Shown here piece after piece: positions 47,051 to 56,184 of a stretch of 64,000 nt of DNA (position 1 is the stretch's first letter; each line of letters opens with the position of its first letter). The position numbers were made by a program, and so were the translations under genes. This stretch comes from Nonlabens sp. Lineage in GTDB: Bacteria; Bacteroidota; Bacteroidia; Flavobacteriales; Flavobacteriaceae. The stretch is from contig JAHDIQ010000009.1 in assembly GCA_020630715.1 (NCBI GenBank), forward strand, positions 75,408 through 139,407, read 5' to 3'. The notes under the pieces are model-generated. The model was not told where the DNA came from, did no database searches, and saw only the letters and a list, made by a program, of their open reading frames with translations.

Positions 47051-48184
47051 TGTACTTTGTTCACTCTAATATAATCTCAATGAGTTTTCAGAGCCGGGAA
47101 TTATATCATTATCATTCATTTGTTTTATTAATTCAGCAAGTTCCAACAGTTCCAATTGCTCATTGAATGGTTCTCCATTTCTATTAATAATTTCACCACC
47201 TAATCTTTTTTGGCAATACTTAATAGAATTTATTAAAACCCTGCAAACATTCATTGGGTCAGCGCTCCTTGGAATTGAAAAGCCAAATACCAAATTGGTA
47301 GGATTCATTATTCCATTTTTTACTTGTTCTGGAAGGAAGTAACCAGGTTCTGTTGATGTCCAAACACTAAAATGTTGGTCAGATGCATAATCCGAACTAT
47401 TATTCCAGTGAAATAAATCTCCATCTCCCCATTTAAGTCCTAAACTTTGTAAAACATCCCAAACTTCTCTGCCATCATAATTGTTACTGCTCTGAAGCCC
47501 AATAAGAATCTCTCTATCAAATAACCTATTTAGTTCAACTAGTTTTTTACCTTTTTCAATGGCAGATTCTTTTGATTGGGTTTCTTTAATTTCAAAGGCT
47601 AATGAATGACTTTTCAATCTTTTCTTCAATTCAATAATATACTTTTCTAATTTCTCAATGCTGTAATTCGGGTTTTCATCATTGAAAACATCAAGAAGGC
47701 TGACTGCTACTTGAATTTGGTCATATGTTTCAGGTGTTCCTCCAGCAAGAGCATAAGTCCATCTGCCATCTTCTGGTGAATGTCCAAATATAGTTGAAGT
47801 AAAATTTGTTCGCCATTCGTAATCAAACAACTCATATAATTTTTCTTGTTTGATTATGGTACCCTTCGGAATTATTAGTTCGATAATCCACTCTCGACTA
47901 GGTTCAGGTTTATATTCAACTTTTTCTTCTTTTTTCTCAATTTTTGGCAATTGAAGTTGGCTTTCATCCAATATGTGAGACATATCCTCTGATGGTTTAT
48001 TGAGACCAAGTTTTTCAATTCTGTCAGCACTTTGTGAAGCCGTGGATATGAAGAACTCATCTTGATTTGGTTCAGATTCTGATTTTTTGGACAGAAAGAA
48101 AATTACTCCAATTACAATGATTCCAATTATTAAATATGTCATTTTATTCATTTCATTCGAGACTTTCTCGGTATTGCACACAAC
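47042..48184 (-). mobile_element. Gene cassette C2 (ZipA-domain protein)
   Basis: Bounded by GTTGTGTGC (47042-47050) and its exact reverse complement GCACACAAC (48176-48184). Contains one minus-strand gene. Confidence 0.65.
47066..48151 (-). CDS. Membrane-anchored protein with ZipA-like C-terminal domain
   Basis: From ATG 48151 the protein has 361 residues: a single transmembrane helix at the very N-terminus (MTYLIIGIIVIGVIFFLSKK), a charged low-complexity linker (about 25-75), a middle region, and a C-terminal part resembling the ZipA FtsZ-binding domain: FGFSIPRSADPMNVCRVLIN, then AQKRLGGEI-like KRLGGEIINRNGEPF. The overall layout (N-terminal anchor, linker, C-terminal domain) is that of ZipA. 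Bacteroidota do not normally carry ZipA, so if real this could interfere with division or serve another role. Domain assignment is by eye. Confidence 0.6.
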   Translation of the reverse strand: MNKMTYLIIGIIVIGVIFFLSKKSESEPNQDEFFISTASQSADRIEKLGLNKPSEDMSHILDESQLQLPKIEKKEEKVEYKPEPSREWIIELIIPKGTIIKQEKLYELFDYEWRTNFTSTIFGHSPEDGRWTYALAGGTPETYDQIQVAVSLLDVFNDENPNYSIEKLEKYIIELKKRLKSHSLAFEIKETQSKESAIEKGKKLVELNRLFDREILIGLQSSNNYDGREVWDVLQSLGLKWGDGDLFHWNNSSDYASDQHFSVWTSTEPGYFLPEQVKNGIMNPTNLVFGFSIPRSADPMNVCRVLINSIKYCQKRLGGEIINRNGEPFNEQLELLELAELIKQMNDNDIIPGSENSLRLY

Positions 48185-48310
48185 GGTCTCGTATAACCGT
48201 CAGTTACGGGTTAATATACACAGACTTTTCGGTTTAGCACAGACGTTAGCAATTCCGAGTGGATTCGGACGTAGTCGAATCCGCCGTAATTGCGGTTATA
48301 CATTGTTATA
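48176..48310 (-). repeat. Cassette boundary site, type B, complete
   Basis: On the minus strand: TAACAATGTATAACCG, then GCAATTACGG, a variable centre with GGATTCGACTACGTCCGAATCC as a hairpin (22 bp region 48250-48272), ACTTTTCGG box, then CCGTAACTGACGGTTATAC, bulge GAGAC and CCGTT. The ends pair as a long imperfect stem. The right edge is also the left attachment site of the mobile element. Confidence 0.8.
48298..48309. other. attL core (12-bp direct repeat)
   Basis: ATACATTGTTAT, identical to 63234-63245, within the outer arm of the type B cassette site. Confidence 0.75.
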
Positions 48311-48344
48311 TAGTATCGACACTCATTTTCTTTAAATTACTCTT

Positions 48345-48442
48345 AAACCCTTTATATATAAGGGTTTGTTGTTTTTAGGTAATGCAAAACAATGCAATAA
48401 AATGCTACTAAAAGTTAGGTTTGTTGTACCTATTGTTGTACC
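48345..48442. promoter_or_regulatory. Left-end recombinase and promoter sites
   Basis: This stretch holds an imperfect palindrome AAACCCTT...AAGGGTTT (48345-48367), three AATGC repeats spaced about 10 bp (about 48382-48405), a TAGGTTTG promoter box (48416-48423), and two GTTGTACC direct repeats (48423-48430, 48435-48442). Similar palindrome and GTTRTACC pairs lie at the right end, so these are likely arm-type integrase sites. Confidence 0.6.
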
Positions 48443-48489
48443 TTCGTATTGCGTTGCACCCATTTGCACCGACTATTAATCAAGGTTTT

Positions 48490-49707
48490 ATGTCTTCAAT
48501 TAAAGTAGTATTAAGAACAAACAAGATAGATAAAGCTGGACTTGCACCTCTTTATTTACGAGTAATCAAAAACAGAAAAACTAAATTCATTTCATTAAGT
48601 GTAAAATTACAGCCGAATGAATGGGATGAAGATAAGCAAAAAGTAAAGAAAAATCATAAATCTTCAACAAGGTTAAACGCATACATATCAAGAAAGATAG
48701 CAGATGCAGAAGGCGAGATTGCAGACCTTGAAAGAAGAAATCAATCTACATCAGCAAGAAGAATAAAAGAAGCTATTAAGGGTAAACCCTTAATTAACTT
48801 TTTTGATTTTGCTTATGATAGATGCGAAAAGTTAAAAGATACTGTTACTCTATCTACCTATAGAAGCTATAAAAACAACATAGAAAAGTTTGAAAGGTTT
48901 ATAGGGCATCGTGAAATAATGTTTGATGATATTACAGCTACAACCTTAAAAGAATATGCATCACATTGCAGTTCTAAATTAGGTAATAATAACACTACTA
49001 TAAATTATGCGTTTAGAATCCTAAACTTAATGTTTAGAGAAGCCAAGAAAGAAGATTTAATATCCAACGAGCTTGTACCCTTTACTAAATTTAAAGTAAA
49101 GAAAAATAAGACTACAAAACGCTATTTAAACGAAGAACAGTTTGAAGCCTTTATCAATTTAGAAGTTCCACAACAGCACAAAGCACAGGTTATTAAAGAT
49201 ATGTTTATCTTTTCTGTTTTTTCTGGAGGGTTACGTTTTGGCGATGTTATCGAATTACAATGGAAGCATTACGATAGCAAAAATCACAGAATTACAAAGA
49301 CGATAAGAAAAACGAAAAGACAGCATAGTATTAGAATAGGTCAAAAAGCGGTAGATATTGTAGAGAAATACAGAAACAAAGACCAAAAGCAAAACGATAT
49401 AATTTTTCCTTTTGCTAAAGTTGATGAGTTATATTTTAAAGATAGAGAACACAGAAGTTTAATAACCAATAGAGCAATTTCATTGAGTAATATGTATTTG
49501 AGCAGAATGGGAGAAGAATTAGAATTACCTTTTAATTTATCCTTTCATATTAGCCGACATACATTTGCTACAAGGGCATTAAACAATGGTATGCGTATAG
49601 AACACGTTTCTAAACTTATGGACCATTCAGATATAGGTATAACGCAAGTGTATGCAAAAATTATAAGTAGTGAATTAGATAACGCAGTAGATAAATACAT
49701 CAATTAA
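48490..49707 (+). CDS. Tyrosine recombinase (integrase)
   Basis: From ATG 48490 the protein has 405 residues in the layout of Bacteroidota phage/transposon integrases: an N-terminal arm-binding region (SSIKVVLRTNKIDKAGLAPL), a SAM-like core-binding domain (about 105-195), and the catalytic domain with arginine in SGGLRFGD (about 246), HISRHTFAT (about 354) and the nucleophile in ITQVYAKI (about 387). It should integrate and excise the element. A frame open 23 codons further upstream overlaps the arm-type repeats and is rejected. It lacks signs of the IntI-specific insertion, so it is not an integron integrase. Confidence 0.92.
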   Translation: MSSIKVVLRTNKIDKAGLAPLYLRVIKNRKTKFISLSVKLQPNEWDEDKQKVKKNHKSSTRLNAYISRKIADAEGEIADLERRNQSTSARRIKEAIKGKPLINFFDFAYDRCEKLKDTVTLSTYRSYKNNIEKFERFIGHREIMFDDITATTLKEYASHCSSKLGNNNTTINYAFRILNLMFREAKKEDLISNELVPFTKFKVKKNKTTKRYLNEEQFEAFINLEVPQQHKAQVIKDMFIFSVFSGGLRFGDVIELQWKHYDSKNHRITKTIRKTKRQHSIRIGQKAVDIVEKYRNKDQKQNDIIFPFAKVDELYFKDREHRSLITNRAISLSNMYLSRMGEELELPFNLSFHISRHTFATRALNNGMRIEHVSKLMDHSDIGITQVYAKIISSELDNAVDKYIN

Positions 49708-49708
49708 T

Positions 49709-51070
49709 ATGGGTGAATATTCAAAAATAGAATTATTGTTGTTAGACAAATTCACGGAAGCTATTGATAATTTTATTCAAATAGCTATTTACTCTCAAAC
49801 AGATAAGGATAAATTAATGTATAGTTCCTGTGTTAATGATGAAGAAAAAGATGTTTTTACCAAAAAGGAGATTAAGAAAATGCAAAAGAAACTCGCTAAA
49901 TGCAGTCCAGATATTGCAGAGTTTTTAAGATGCTATATAAGTCCAACCGAATTTGATTTGTCAGGTGATAGTTATGATCAATACAGAGAAAGGTTAATTA
50001 GAAATTTTCTATCACAAGAGTTTGATGATGTTTTAGAAGTCTTAACAATGAAATTTACAAAGATAGAAGATGTTGAGAATCTTGATGAATTAGAATGGGA
50101 AGAAATGATTGAAGAAGGGCATTTTGGAATTGATAAAAAGTTTATGTTGCATTTTATCAAATATATGGCGATTGCAGATAGACTAACAACTTTCAAGAGT
50201 ATATTGGAAACCGTAGAGAAAGAAAAACAACAACAAGAAAAAGAGAAATTAACCAATCCAGTAATGACCTACACTAACTACCAAAATGATGAACCTAAAG
50301 ACATTTTTATTGTAGAAGAATTAGAAAAACGTTTAGCAATAGAAGCAGTAGAATACAAACGTAAACTTGATGATGAATGGGAAAAATACACTTTTGACCC
50401 TATGTATTTTGATAACTTCATTTCTGGCGACTTATACAATGAGTTTTTAAAATCCTTATATGAAAGAATCAAGCCATTAAACGACTTTGAAATTAATAAA
50501 TACCTCACATTATCAGTAAATCAATTTAAAACCCATACACCAGAAAAAAGAGCAGAAGCATTTAAACGACTATATCACGATACCTATTGGTTTCCAAATT
50601 ATATGGAATACAAAGAAGAAACCTATTTATCTAAATACGCAATGCACGTTTGGAAACATTATGCAAATCATTTTGAAGTATTTAAGGAAGCTACAATAAA
50701 TGCCTTAAACGATTTTAAAAGAGGTATTACATCTACCTCTAAAAAAACATCTAAAGAAATAAAGAAAGATTTCAATTCTCTTATTCCTCAAACTAACAAA
50801 CAAGATTATATTTTACAGTTACTTGAAGATTTAAGTATAACGCTAAATGGCACTAGTATTTTAACGCCAAGAAAAAAAGGTGCATTAAGGGGTGTGATTG
50901 AAGCATTAAGAGAAAAAATGATAATTCCGAATATTGGTTTATCAACCTTATGCAATGTTTTTGCCGATAAAATAAATTTAGAATTGAAGTCAGAATTGGA
51001 TGCATCTACAACATCAGAGAAATACAAAAAGGAAGCATTACAGTACATTAAAAACAATCCAATACATTAA
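49709..51070 (+). CDS. Element-encoded protein, unknown function
   Basis: A 453-residue soluble, helix-rich and strongly charged protein (many E, K and D). It starts one base after the integrase stop. No domain recognised. The region FTKIEDVENLDELEWEEMIE is acidic, and a lysine-rich stretch (about 340-365) might bind nucleic acid. Proteins of similar size often follow the integrase in flavobacterial elements and may assist recombination or replication. Confidence 0.75.
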   Translation: MGEYSKIELLLLDKFTEAIDNFIQIAIYSQTDKDKLMYSSCVNDEEKDVFTKKEIKKMQKKLAKCSPDIAEFLRCYISPTEFDLSGDSYDQYRERLIRNFLSQEFDDVLEVLTMKFTKIEDVENLDELEWEEMIEEGHFGIDKKFMLHFIKYMAIADRLTTFKSILETVEKEKQQQEKEKLTNPVMTYTNYQNDEPKDIFIVEELEKRLAIEAVEYKRKLDDEWEKYTFDPMYFDNFISGDLYNEFLKSLYERIKPLNDFEINKYLTLSVNQFKTHTPEKRAEAFKRLYHDTYWFPNYMEYKEETYLSKYAMHVWKHYANHFEVFKEATINALNDFKRGITSTSKKTSKEIKKDFNSLIPQTNKQDYILQLLEDLSITLNGTSILTPRKKGALRGVIEALREKMIIPNIGLSTLCNVFADKINLELKSELDASTTSEKYKKEALQYIKNNPIH

Positions 51071-51161
51071 AATACACCTGTTATAAGGGTATTATAAGGG
51101 TGACCCTATAGCTACCTATGTTAAGGGCAATATTGCGGTATAATTTTAAAAATATATCGTA

Positions 51162-51455
51162 ATGGAAGCAATCATTTTAAGCACCCAACAGTACAAAGAT
51201 TTAGTTAATCGTTTAGACGATTTAAACAAGCAATTAGAGGAAAAACAAAAGAAGCCTCAAGACACTTTTTTAGACAATCAAGAATTTCTTCAGCTAATGA
51301 ATATTAGCAAACGTACCGCTCAAACTTGGAGGGATGAAGGCGTTATTTCATTTTCACAAATAGGCTCTAAAATCTATTATAGAATGAGTGACGTGCAAAA
51401 GTTATTAGACAATAACTATCGTAAAGCATTCACAACAAAAAGAAATAATTATTAA
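51162..51455 (+). CDS. Excisionase-like helix-turn-helix protein
   Basis: A 97-residue protein: an N-terminal coiled coil (about 1-32), then a MerR-like winged helix-turn-helix (FLQLMNISKRTAQTWRDEGV, then FSQIGSKIYYRMSDVQKLL). This is the common HTH_17 small protein of Bacteroidota mobile elements, usually regarded as excisionase or regulator. Located between the unknown protein and the primase-like gene. Confidence 0.88.
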   Translation: MEAIILSTQQYKDLVNRLDDLNKQLEEKQKKPQDTFLDNQEFLQLMNISKRTAQTWRDEGVISFSQIGSKIYYRMSDVQKLLDNNYRKAFTTKRNNY

Positions 51456-51473
51456 TCCTTAAATCTTAAAGTT

Positions 51474-53759
51474 ATGCAAGTTGCCGTATCAGTCTTTAAC
51501 GACTTCATTTATAAGGTTGAGGATAAGCCTTTAGAAAAAATCCTTAATAATATTAAATCAGGGACTTATAAAGCCAAAATAAGCGATATAAGAAACCTTC
51601 TATCCAATGACAATAAAAAGGAAGCAGACCAATTAAAAAAGCAATTACAGGCGTTTACAGTGTCAGGTACTTTTAGTAATGGCAGGAGTATAGATAAAAT
51701 AGATACTTACAGCCAATATGTAATTTTGGATATTGATAAACTTTCAGAATCTCAATTAAAAGAGGTTAAACAAATCACACGTTTAGCACCTTACACTTAT
51801 GCGTCATTTATTAGTCCTAGTGGTAAAGGTTTAAAAATTATTGTAAAAGTTAGTTCTACTAAAGAACATCACAAAGAAGCCTACAACCAAGTTGTGGCCT
51901 ATTATGAACAAGCCTTAAATATAGATATTGACACCTCTGGAAGTGATATTTGTCGATTATGTTTTATGTCTTATGACGCGGATTGTTTTATCAATTTAAA
52001 GGCAGATATTTTTGTAGTCAATATAAAATTAGAAGTAGAGAAAACAATACCAATAAAACAGAATAATTCCATAAGTAATGATATTGAAGCCTACATATCC
52101 GAAATAGAAAAAACAGCAACCGATATTACAGGGAATTATGAAACGTGGAGAAATTTAGGTTTTGCAATTTCAGAAGAATATGGAGAAGCAGGTAGAGATT
52201 ACTTTCACAGAATTAGCAGATTTTATATTAAGTACAATTATCAAGAATGCGATAAACAATACACTAATTGTCTAAAAGCGAAAGGTACAGGAATAAATAT
52301 TTCAACGTTTTACTATATGGCTCACCAAAATAATATCAAACCATATAAAGAACCTATTGAAGAAGAAGTATTAATACCAAATGGAGAAACCAATTCAGAA
52401 GATTATTCAGATAGTCCAACATTCTCAACTTCCTTAATTCCTCGACTTCCGCAATTCCTTCAACAAGTAGTTAAATATACTAAAACAGACCAGGAAAAGG
52501 ATATAATGATATTAGGGGCTATAACAGCTATTAGTGCTTGTTTGCCTAAAATATACGGTATCTATGATGGCGATAAAGTATATTCTAATTTGTATTTATT
52601 TGTAACAGCGGCAGCAGCTTCAGGAAAAGGTAAGCTAAAATTTTGTAAAAGATTGGTTTATAAAATTCACAAAACAATGCGTGAAGAAGCTAAACTAATG
52701 GAAGCCGAATATGATGCAGAATTAGCGCAATACAACAAGAACAAAGCGAAAGATGAAAACTTAAAGAAACCTCAAAAACCACCTATTAGAATGTTGTTTA
52801 TTCCTGCAAATAATAGTTCAACGGGTATGTTTCAATTATTACACGACAGTAAAGGTAGGGGGCTAATTTTTGAAACCGAAGCAGATACATTAGCTAAAAA
52901 TTTTAAAACAGATTATGGCGATTATTCCGATGGTTTTAGAAATGCCTTTCATCACGAAACAATAAAATATTTTCGCAGAACAGATAGAGAATATGTAGAG
53001 ATAGAAGAGCCTTGTTTGTCTTGTGCATTAACAGGAACACCAAAACAAGTTTTAGCGTTAATGCCAAATGCTGAAAATGGCTTATTCAGTCGCTTTATGT
53101 TTTATCAAATGCCTACAAGTACTACTTGGAAAAACGTTTTTGCTATTAACACTAAAAAAGGCTTAAATGAGTATTACGATCAATTAGGTAATGAATTTTA
53201 TGAGTTATACAGACAACTAATCACAAATACTGAAATTCAGTTTTCATATACAGAGGAACAGCAAGAAGTCTTTAATCAATTTTTTTCAAAAATTAATCTA
53301 TACTATCTAAACGTAAACCCTTTAGAATACAATTCTTCAATTAAAAGAATGGGTATAATAGCGTTTAGAATCAGTATGATTTTAACTGTTTTAAGGATAT
53401 TAGAAACAGGCGATGTTTCAAATCCTTTGTACTGTTCTGATGAAGATTTTCAATCTACATTAACTATCGTAAAAGCCTTAATAAAACACAGTAGTAAAGT
53501 GTATTCTAGTTTACCGGTTGATAAAACAGCTATAAACTACAAGAACAAAAAAGAACAATTTATTGATAGTTTACCATTACGTTTTTCTACACAATATTAT
53601 ATCAGCTACGCTTCTAAATTAGATATTACGCAAAAAACAGCAGAACGATATATCACTAATCTTTGCAAAACCAACTTTTTATTAAGAGAATCACAAGGTA
53701 ATTACTACAACCCTTCAAAAGAAGTAAGTGAGGAAAACGAGGGAACTGCGGTGGTTTAG
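51474..53759 (+). CDS. VirE-N / PriCT / DUF3987 replication-associated protein
   Basis: A 761-residue multidomain protein. Residues about 1-180 match the VirE N-terminal/BT4734-like primase region (YVILDIDKLSESQL, SFISPSGKGLKIIVKV, DICRLCFMSYD). About 205-285 resembles the PriCT_2 segment (YETWRNLGFAISEEYGEAGR). About 325-740 is a DUF3987 ATPase-like domain with a Walker-A-like AAAASGKGKLKF (about 375-386) and TGTPKQVLALMP. Such proteins support replication of mobile elements after excision. The final helical part has a winged-helix look (LDITQKTAERYITNL). It lies 18 bp after the HTH gene. Confidence 0.85.
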   Translation: MQVAVSVFNDFIYKVEDKPLEKILNNIKSGTYKAKISDIRNLLSNDNKKEADQLKKQLQAFTVSGTFSNGRSIDKIDTYSQYVILDIDKLSESQLKEVKQITRLAPYTYASFISPSGKGLKIIVKVSSTKEHHKEAYNQVVAYYEQALNIDIDTSGSDICRLCFMSYDADCFINLKADIFVVNIKLEVEKTIPIKQNNSISNDIEAYISEIEKTATDITGNYETWRNLGFAISEEYGEAGRDYFHRISRFYIKYNYQECDKQYTNCLKAKGTGINISTFYYMAHQNNIKPYKEPIEEEVLIPNGETNSEDYSDSPTFSTSLIPRLPQFLQQVVKYTKTDQEKDIMILGAITAISACLPKIYGIYDGDKVYSNLYLFVTAAAASGKGKLKFCKRLVYKIHKTMREEAKLMEAEYDAELAQYNKNKAKDENLKKPQKPPIRMLFIPANNSSTGMFQLLHDSKGRGLIFETEADTLAKNFKTDYGDYSDGFRNAFHHETIKYFRRTDREYVEIEEPCLSCALTGTPKQVLALMPNAENGLFSRFMFYQMPTSTTWKNVFAINTKKGLNEYYDQLGNEFYELYRQLITNTEIQFSYTEEQQEVFNQFFSKINLYYLNVNPLEYNSSIKRMGIIAFRISMILTVLRILETGDVSNPLYCSDEDFQSTLTIVKALIKHSSKVYSSLPVDKTAINYKNKKEQFIDSLPLRFSTQYYISYASKLDITQKTAERYITNLCKTNFLLRESQGNYYNPSKEVSEENEGTAVV

Positions 53760-53849
53760 TATTATTCCCCTCACTTTCCTCATTTTCCTAACACTACTAT
53801 TTAGATAGAAAATAAAAACGCTAAACTTATTCAATCTTTATTCTTTACT

Positions 53850-55232
53850 ATGGATATATTTTTTAGATTTGTCAAAAAACGTCAAATTATGTTGGACACA
53901 TTAGTTTCAATCGGCAGTACATTAAAAGAAATTCGTGAAACAAAGGGTTTTCATCTTCAAGAGGTAGCAGAAGAGACTTCTATAAATTTTACAATATTAA
54001 GCAGAATTGAGACAGGCAAAAGATTACCTACCAAAAATCAAGTTCAAAGTCTTGCTAATTTTTATAATTATAGTGAAGAAGAATTGATTAAACATTTGAT
54101 TAGTGATAAAATAATTTCAGAGATTCAAAATGAAGATTTAGGTATTGAAGGATTTAATTTGGCAGAAAAAAAAATAAAACTAGGTTCTGTACTTTTTAAT
54201 AGCTATAAAAATCTAGAAAAATTTGAACTTCAAAGCAGAAGATATATAGGTAATAAAGCAAAATTAACTGATTGGATTATTGACATCTTAAAAAAGGAGA
54301 CAAAAGGACGTAATACTTTCATTGATATATTTGCTGGCACTTCTATTGTTGCCAAATCAGCAATGGAAATGTATGACGTTGTAATTTTAAATGATATTTT
54401 ATATTCAAACAATATAACATATGAGGCTTTTTACAGTACTTCTAATTGGGATTCTCAAAAACTGGTTGAAATAGTAAACAAATATAATTCTCTTAAAGCC
54501 ACTTCTGTAAGAGAAAATTATTTTTCGAAAAATTTTGGAGGTAAGTTTTATGAAAAAAATATTTCAAAAATAATAGGATATATTCGTCAAGATATAGAGA
54601 ATAAAAGAAAAGAAGATTTTATTAATTATAGAGAATATGCTATCCTATTAACGTCTCTTATTTATACTATTGATAGATTAGCAAATACTGTAGGGCATTT
54701 TGATGCTTACATAAAAAAGCCTATCGCTGCAAAACCCTTAAACTTTAAATTAATTCAAACTTTTGACTTTAATGGTGCTAAAATTTATCAAGAGGACGCT
54801 AATATTTTAGCTAAAAAAGTTAAGGGTGATATAGCTTATATTGATCCGCCATATAATTCTAGACAATACAGTAGGTTTTATCATATTTATGAAAATTTAA
54901 TTCAATGGAAAAAACCTAAACTTTATGGTGTCGCTTTAAAACCTGAACCTGAAAATATGAGTAAATATTGTACTGTTAAGGCTAAAGATGCATTTAAAGA
55001 CTTAATTACAAACCTTGACGTAAAGTATTTAGCTGTTTCTTACAATAACACTTATAAATCTAAAAGTAAATCATCTGCTAATAAAATAAAGTTTGAGGAA
55101 ATAGTTGAAATTCTAGAAAAAGTAGGTGAAACAAAAGTATTTGAGCAATCCCATCAGTTTTTTAATACTGGTAAAACAGAGTTCAATAATCACAAAGAAT
55201 TTTTATTCCTTACCAAAAAATATGATAGATAA
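53850..55232 (+). CDS. XRE-domain-fused adenine DNA methyltransferase
   Basis: A 460-residue protein (or 447 from ATG 53889). The N-terminal part is a helix-turn-helix (LKEIRETKGFHLQEVAEETS to about residue 80); the rest is a D12-class N6-adenine methyltransferase with RRYIGNKAKLTDWI, the AdoMet motif FIDIFAGTS and the catalytic IDPPYNSRQYS (about 331). The HTH may make the enzyme repress its own operon, replacing a separate C protein. It starts the restriction-modification operon; the next gene overlaps by 11 bp. Confidence 0.88.
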   Translation: MDIFFRFVKKRQIMLDTLVSIGSTLKEIRETKGFHLQEVAEETSINFTILSRIETGKRLPTKNQVQSLANFYNYSEEELIKHLISDKIISEIQNEDLGIEGFNLAEKKIKLGSVLFNSYKNLEKFELQSRRYIGNKAKLTDWIIDILKKETKGRNTFIDIFAGTSIVAKSAMEMYDVVILNDILYSNNITYEAFYSTSNWDSQKLVEIVNKYNSLKATSVRENYFSKNFGGKFYEKNISKIIGYIRQDIENKRKEDFINYREYAILLTSLIYTIDRLANTVGHFDAYIKKPIAAKPLNFKLIQTFDFNGAKIYQEDANILAKKVKGDIAYIDPPYNSRQYSRFYHIYENLIQWKKPKLYGVALKPEPENMSKYCTVKAKDAFKDLITNLDVKYLAVSYNNTYKSKSKSSANKIKFEEIVEILEKVGETKVFEQSHQFFNTGKTEFNNHKEFLFLTKKYDR

Positions 55233-56184
55233 AAATAAAATATTTCGTTCACCATTATTTTATGTGGGTGACAAGTATAAATTATACCCAAAAATTAACA
55301 AGTATTTTCCAAGCAATATAAATCGATTTATTGAGCCATTCACAGGTGGTGGTTCTGTATTTCTAAATATAAAAGCTAATGAATATTTATTGAATGATAT
55401 AGATTCTAATGTTATAAACATTCATAACTTCTTGAAAGAGCAATCAAAAAATCCCGAATTGTTTTTTCAAAACGTTTTCGAAATTATTCAAGAATACAAT
55501 TTATCGCATTCATATATAAAAGATATTGTACCTCAAACTATTAAAGATAAATATAAGAAAACGTATTATGCTAAATTTAATAAAGAAGGATATAATAAGT
55601 TAAAGAGTGACTATAATTCAGGTAAAGCTTCTACAATTTTACACTTGTATATTTTATTAATTTTCGGTTTTAATAGAATGTTACGTTTCAATTCAAAGGG
55701 GCTGTTTAATTTACCTGTTGGTAATGTTGATTTCAATAAAAATACTCAAAATGCCTTAAACGATTATTTCAACTTAATAAGCAAAAAAAACACCTTATTT
55801 AGTAATCTTGATTTTATAGACTTCTTTAATAGTTTGACTTTCAAAGAAAATGATTTCATATACCTTGACCCACCATACTTAATCACATTTAGTGAGTATA
55901 ATAAACTATGGAATGAAGATGTAGAAAATAAGTTATTGGATATGCTTTTATATTTGGATGAAAAAGGTGTAAATTTTGCTATTTCTAATGTAACTCACTA
56001 TAAAGGGAGAGTAAATGAAAGGTTTTTAGAATGGTGCAATGATTACTATTGTTACGAGGTAAAAAGTAATTATATAAGTTATCACGACAATTCAAATAAG
56101 ACTTTTAGAGAAGTTTTAGTCACTAATTATCAAAGTAAAGATTTGATTAAACAATCATCTTCTTTAAAATATGCAAAAGTATAA
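55222..56184 (+). CDS. D12-class adenine DNA methyltransferase (Dam-like)
   Basis: From ATG 55222 the protein has 320 residues with the D12 order: PLFYVGDKYKLYPKINKYFP, the AdoMet motif FIEPFTGGGSVFLN, and the catalytic YLDPPYLITFSEY (about 215). An upstream in-frame ATG (55126) lies deep in the preceding gene and is rejected. Two D12 enzymes in one operon suggest an asymmetric target with a separate enzyme for each strand. It overlaps both neighbours. Confidence 0.9.
   Translation: MIDKNKIFRSPLFYVGDKYKLYPKINKYFPSNINRFIEPFTGGGSVFLNIKANEYLLNDIDSNVINIHNFLKEQSKNPELFFQNVFEIIQEYNLSHSYIKDIVPQTIKDKYKKTYYAKFNKEGYNKLKSDYNSGKASTILHLYILLIFGFNRMLRFNSKGLFNLPVGNVDFNKNTQNALNDYFNLISKKNTLFSNLDFIDFFNSLTFKENDFIYLDPPYLITFSEYNKLWNEDVENKLLDMLLYLDEKGVNFAISNVTHYKGRVNERFLEWCNDYYCYEVKSNYISYHDNSNKTFREVLVTNYQSKDLIKQSSSLKYAKV

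Noticed and set aside
48490..49707. Considered as the integrase that moves the cassettes
   Set aside because: It is a typical Bacteroidota element integrase beside its own att and arm sites, transcribed away from the cassettes, with no visible IntI-type insertion. Its location is explained by the 14.9-kb element.
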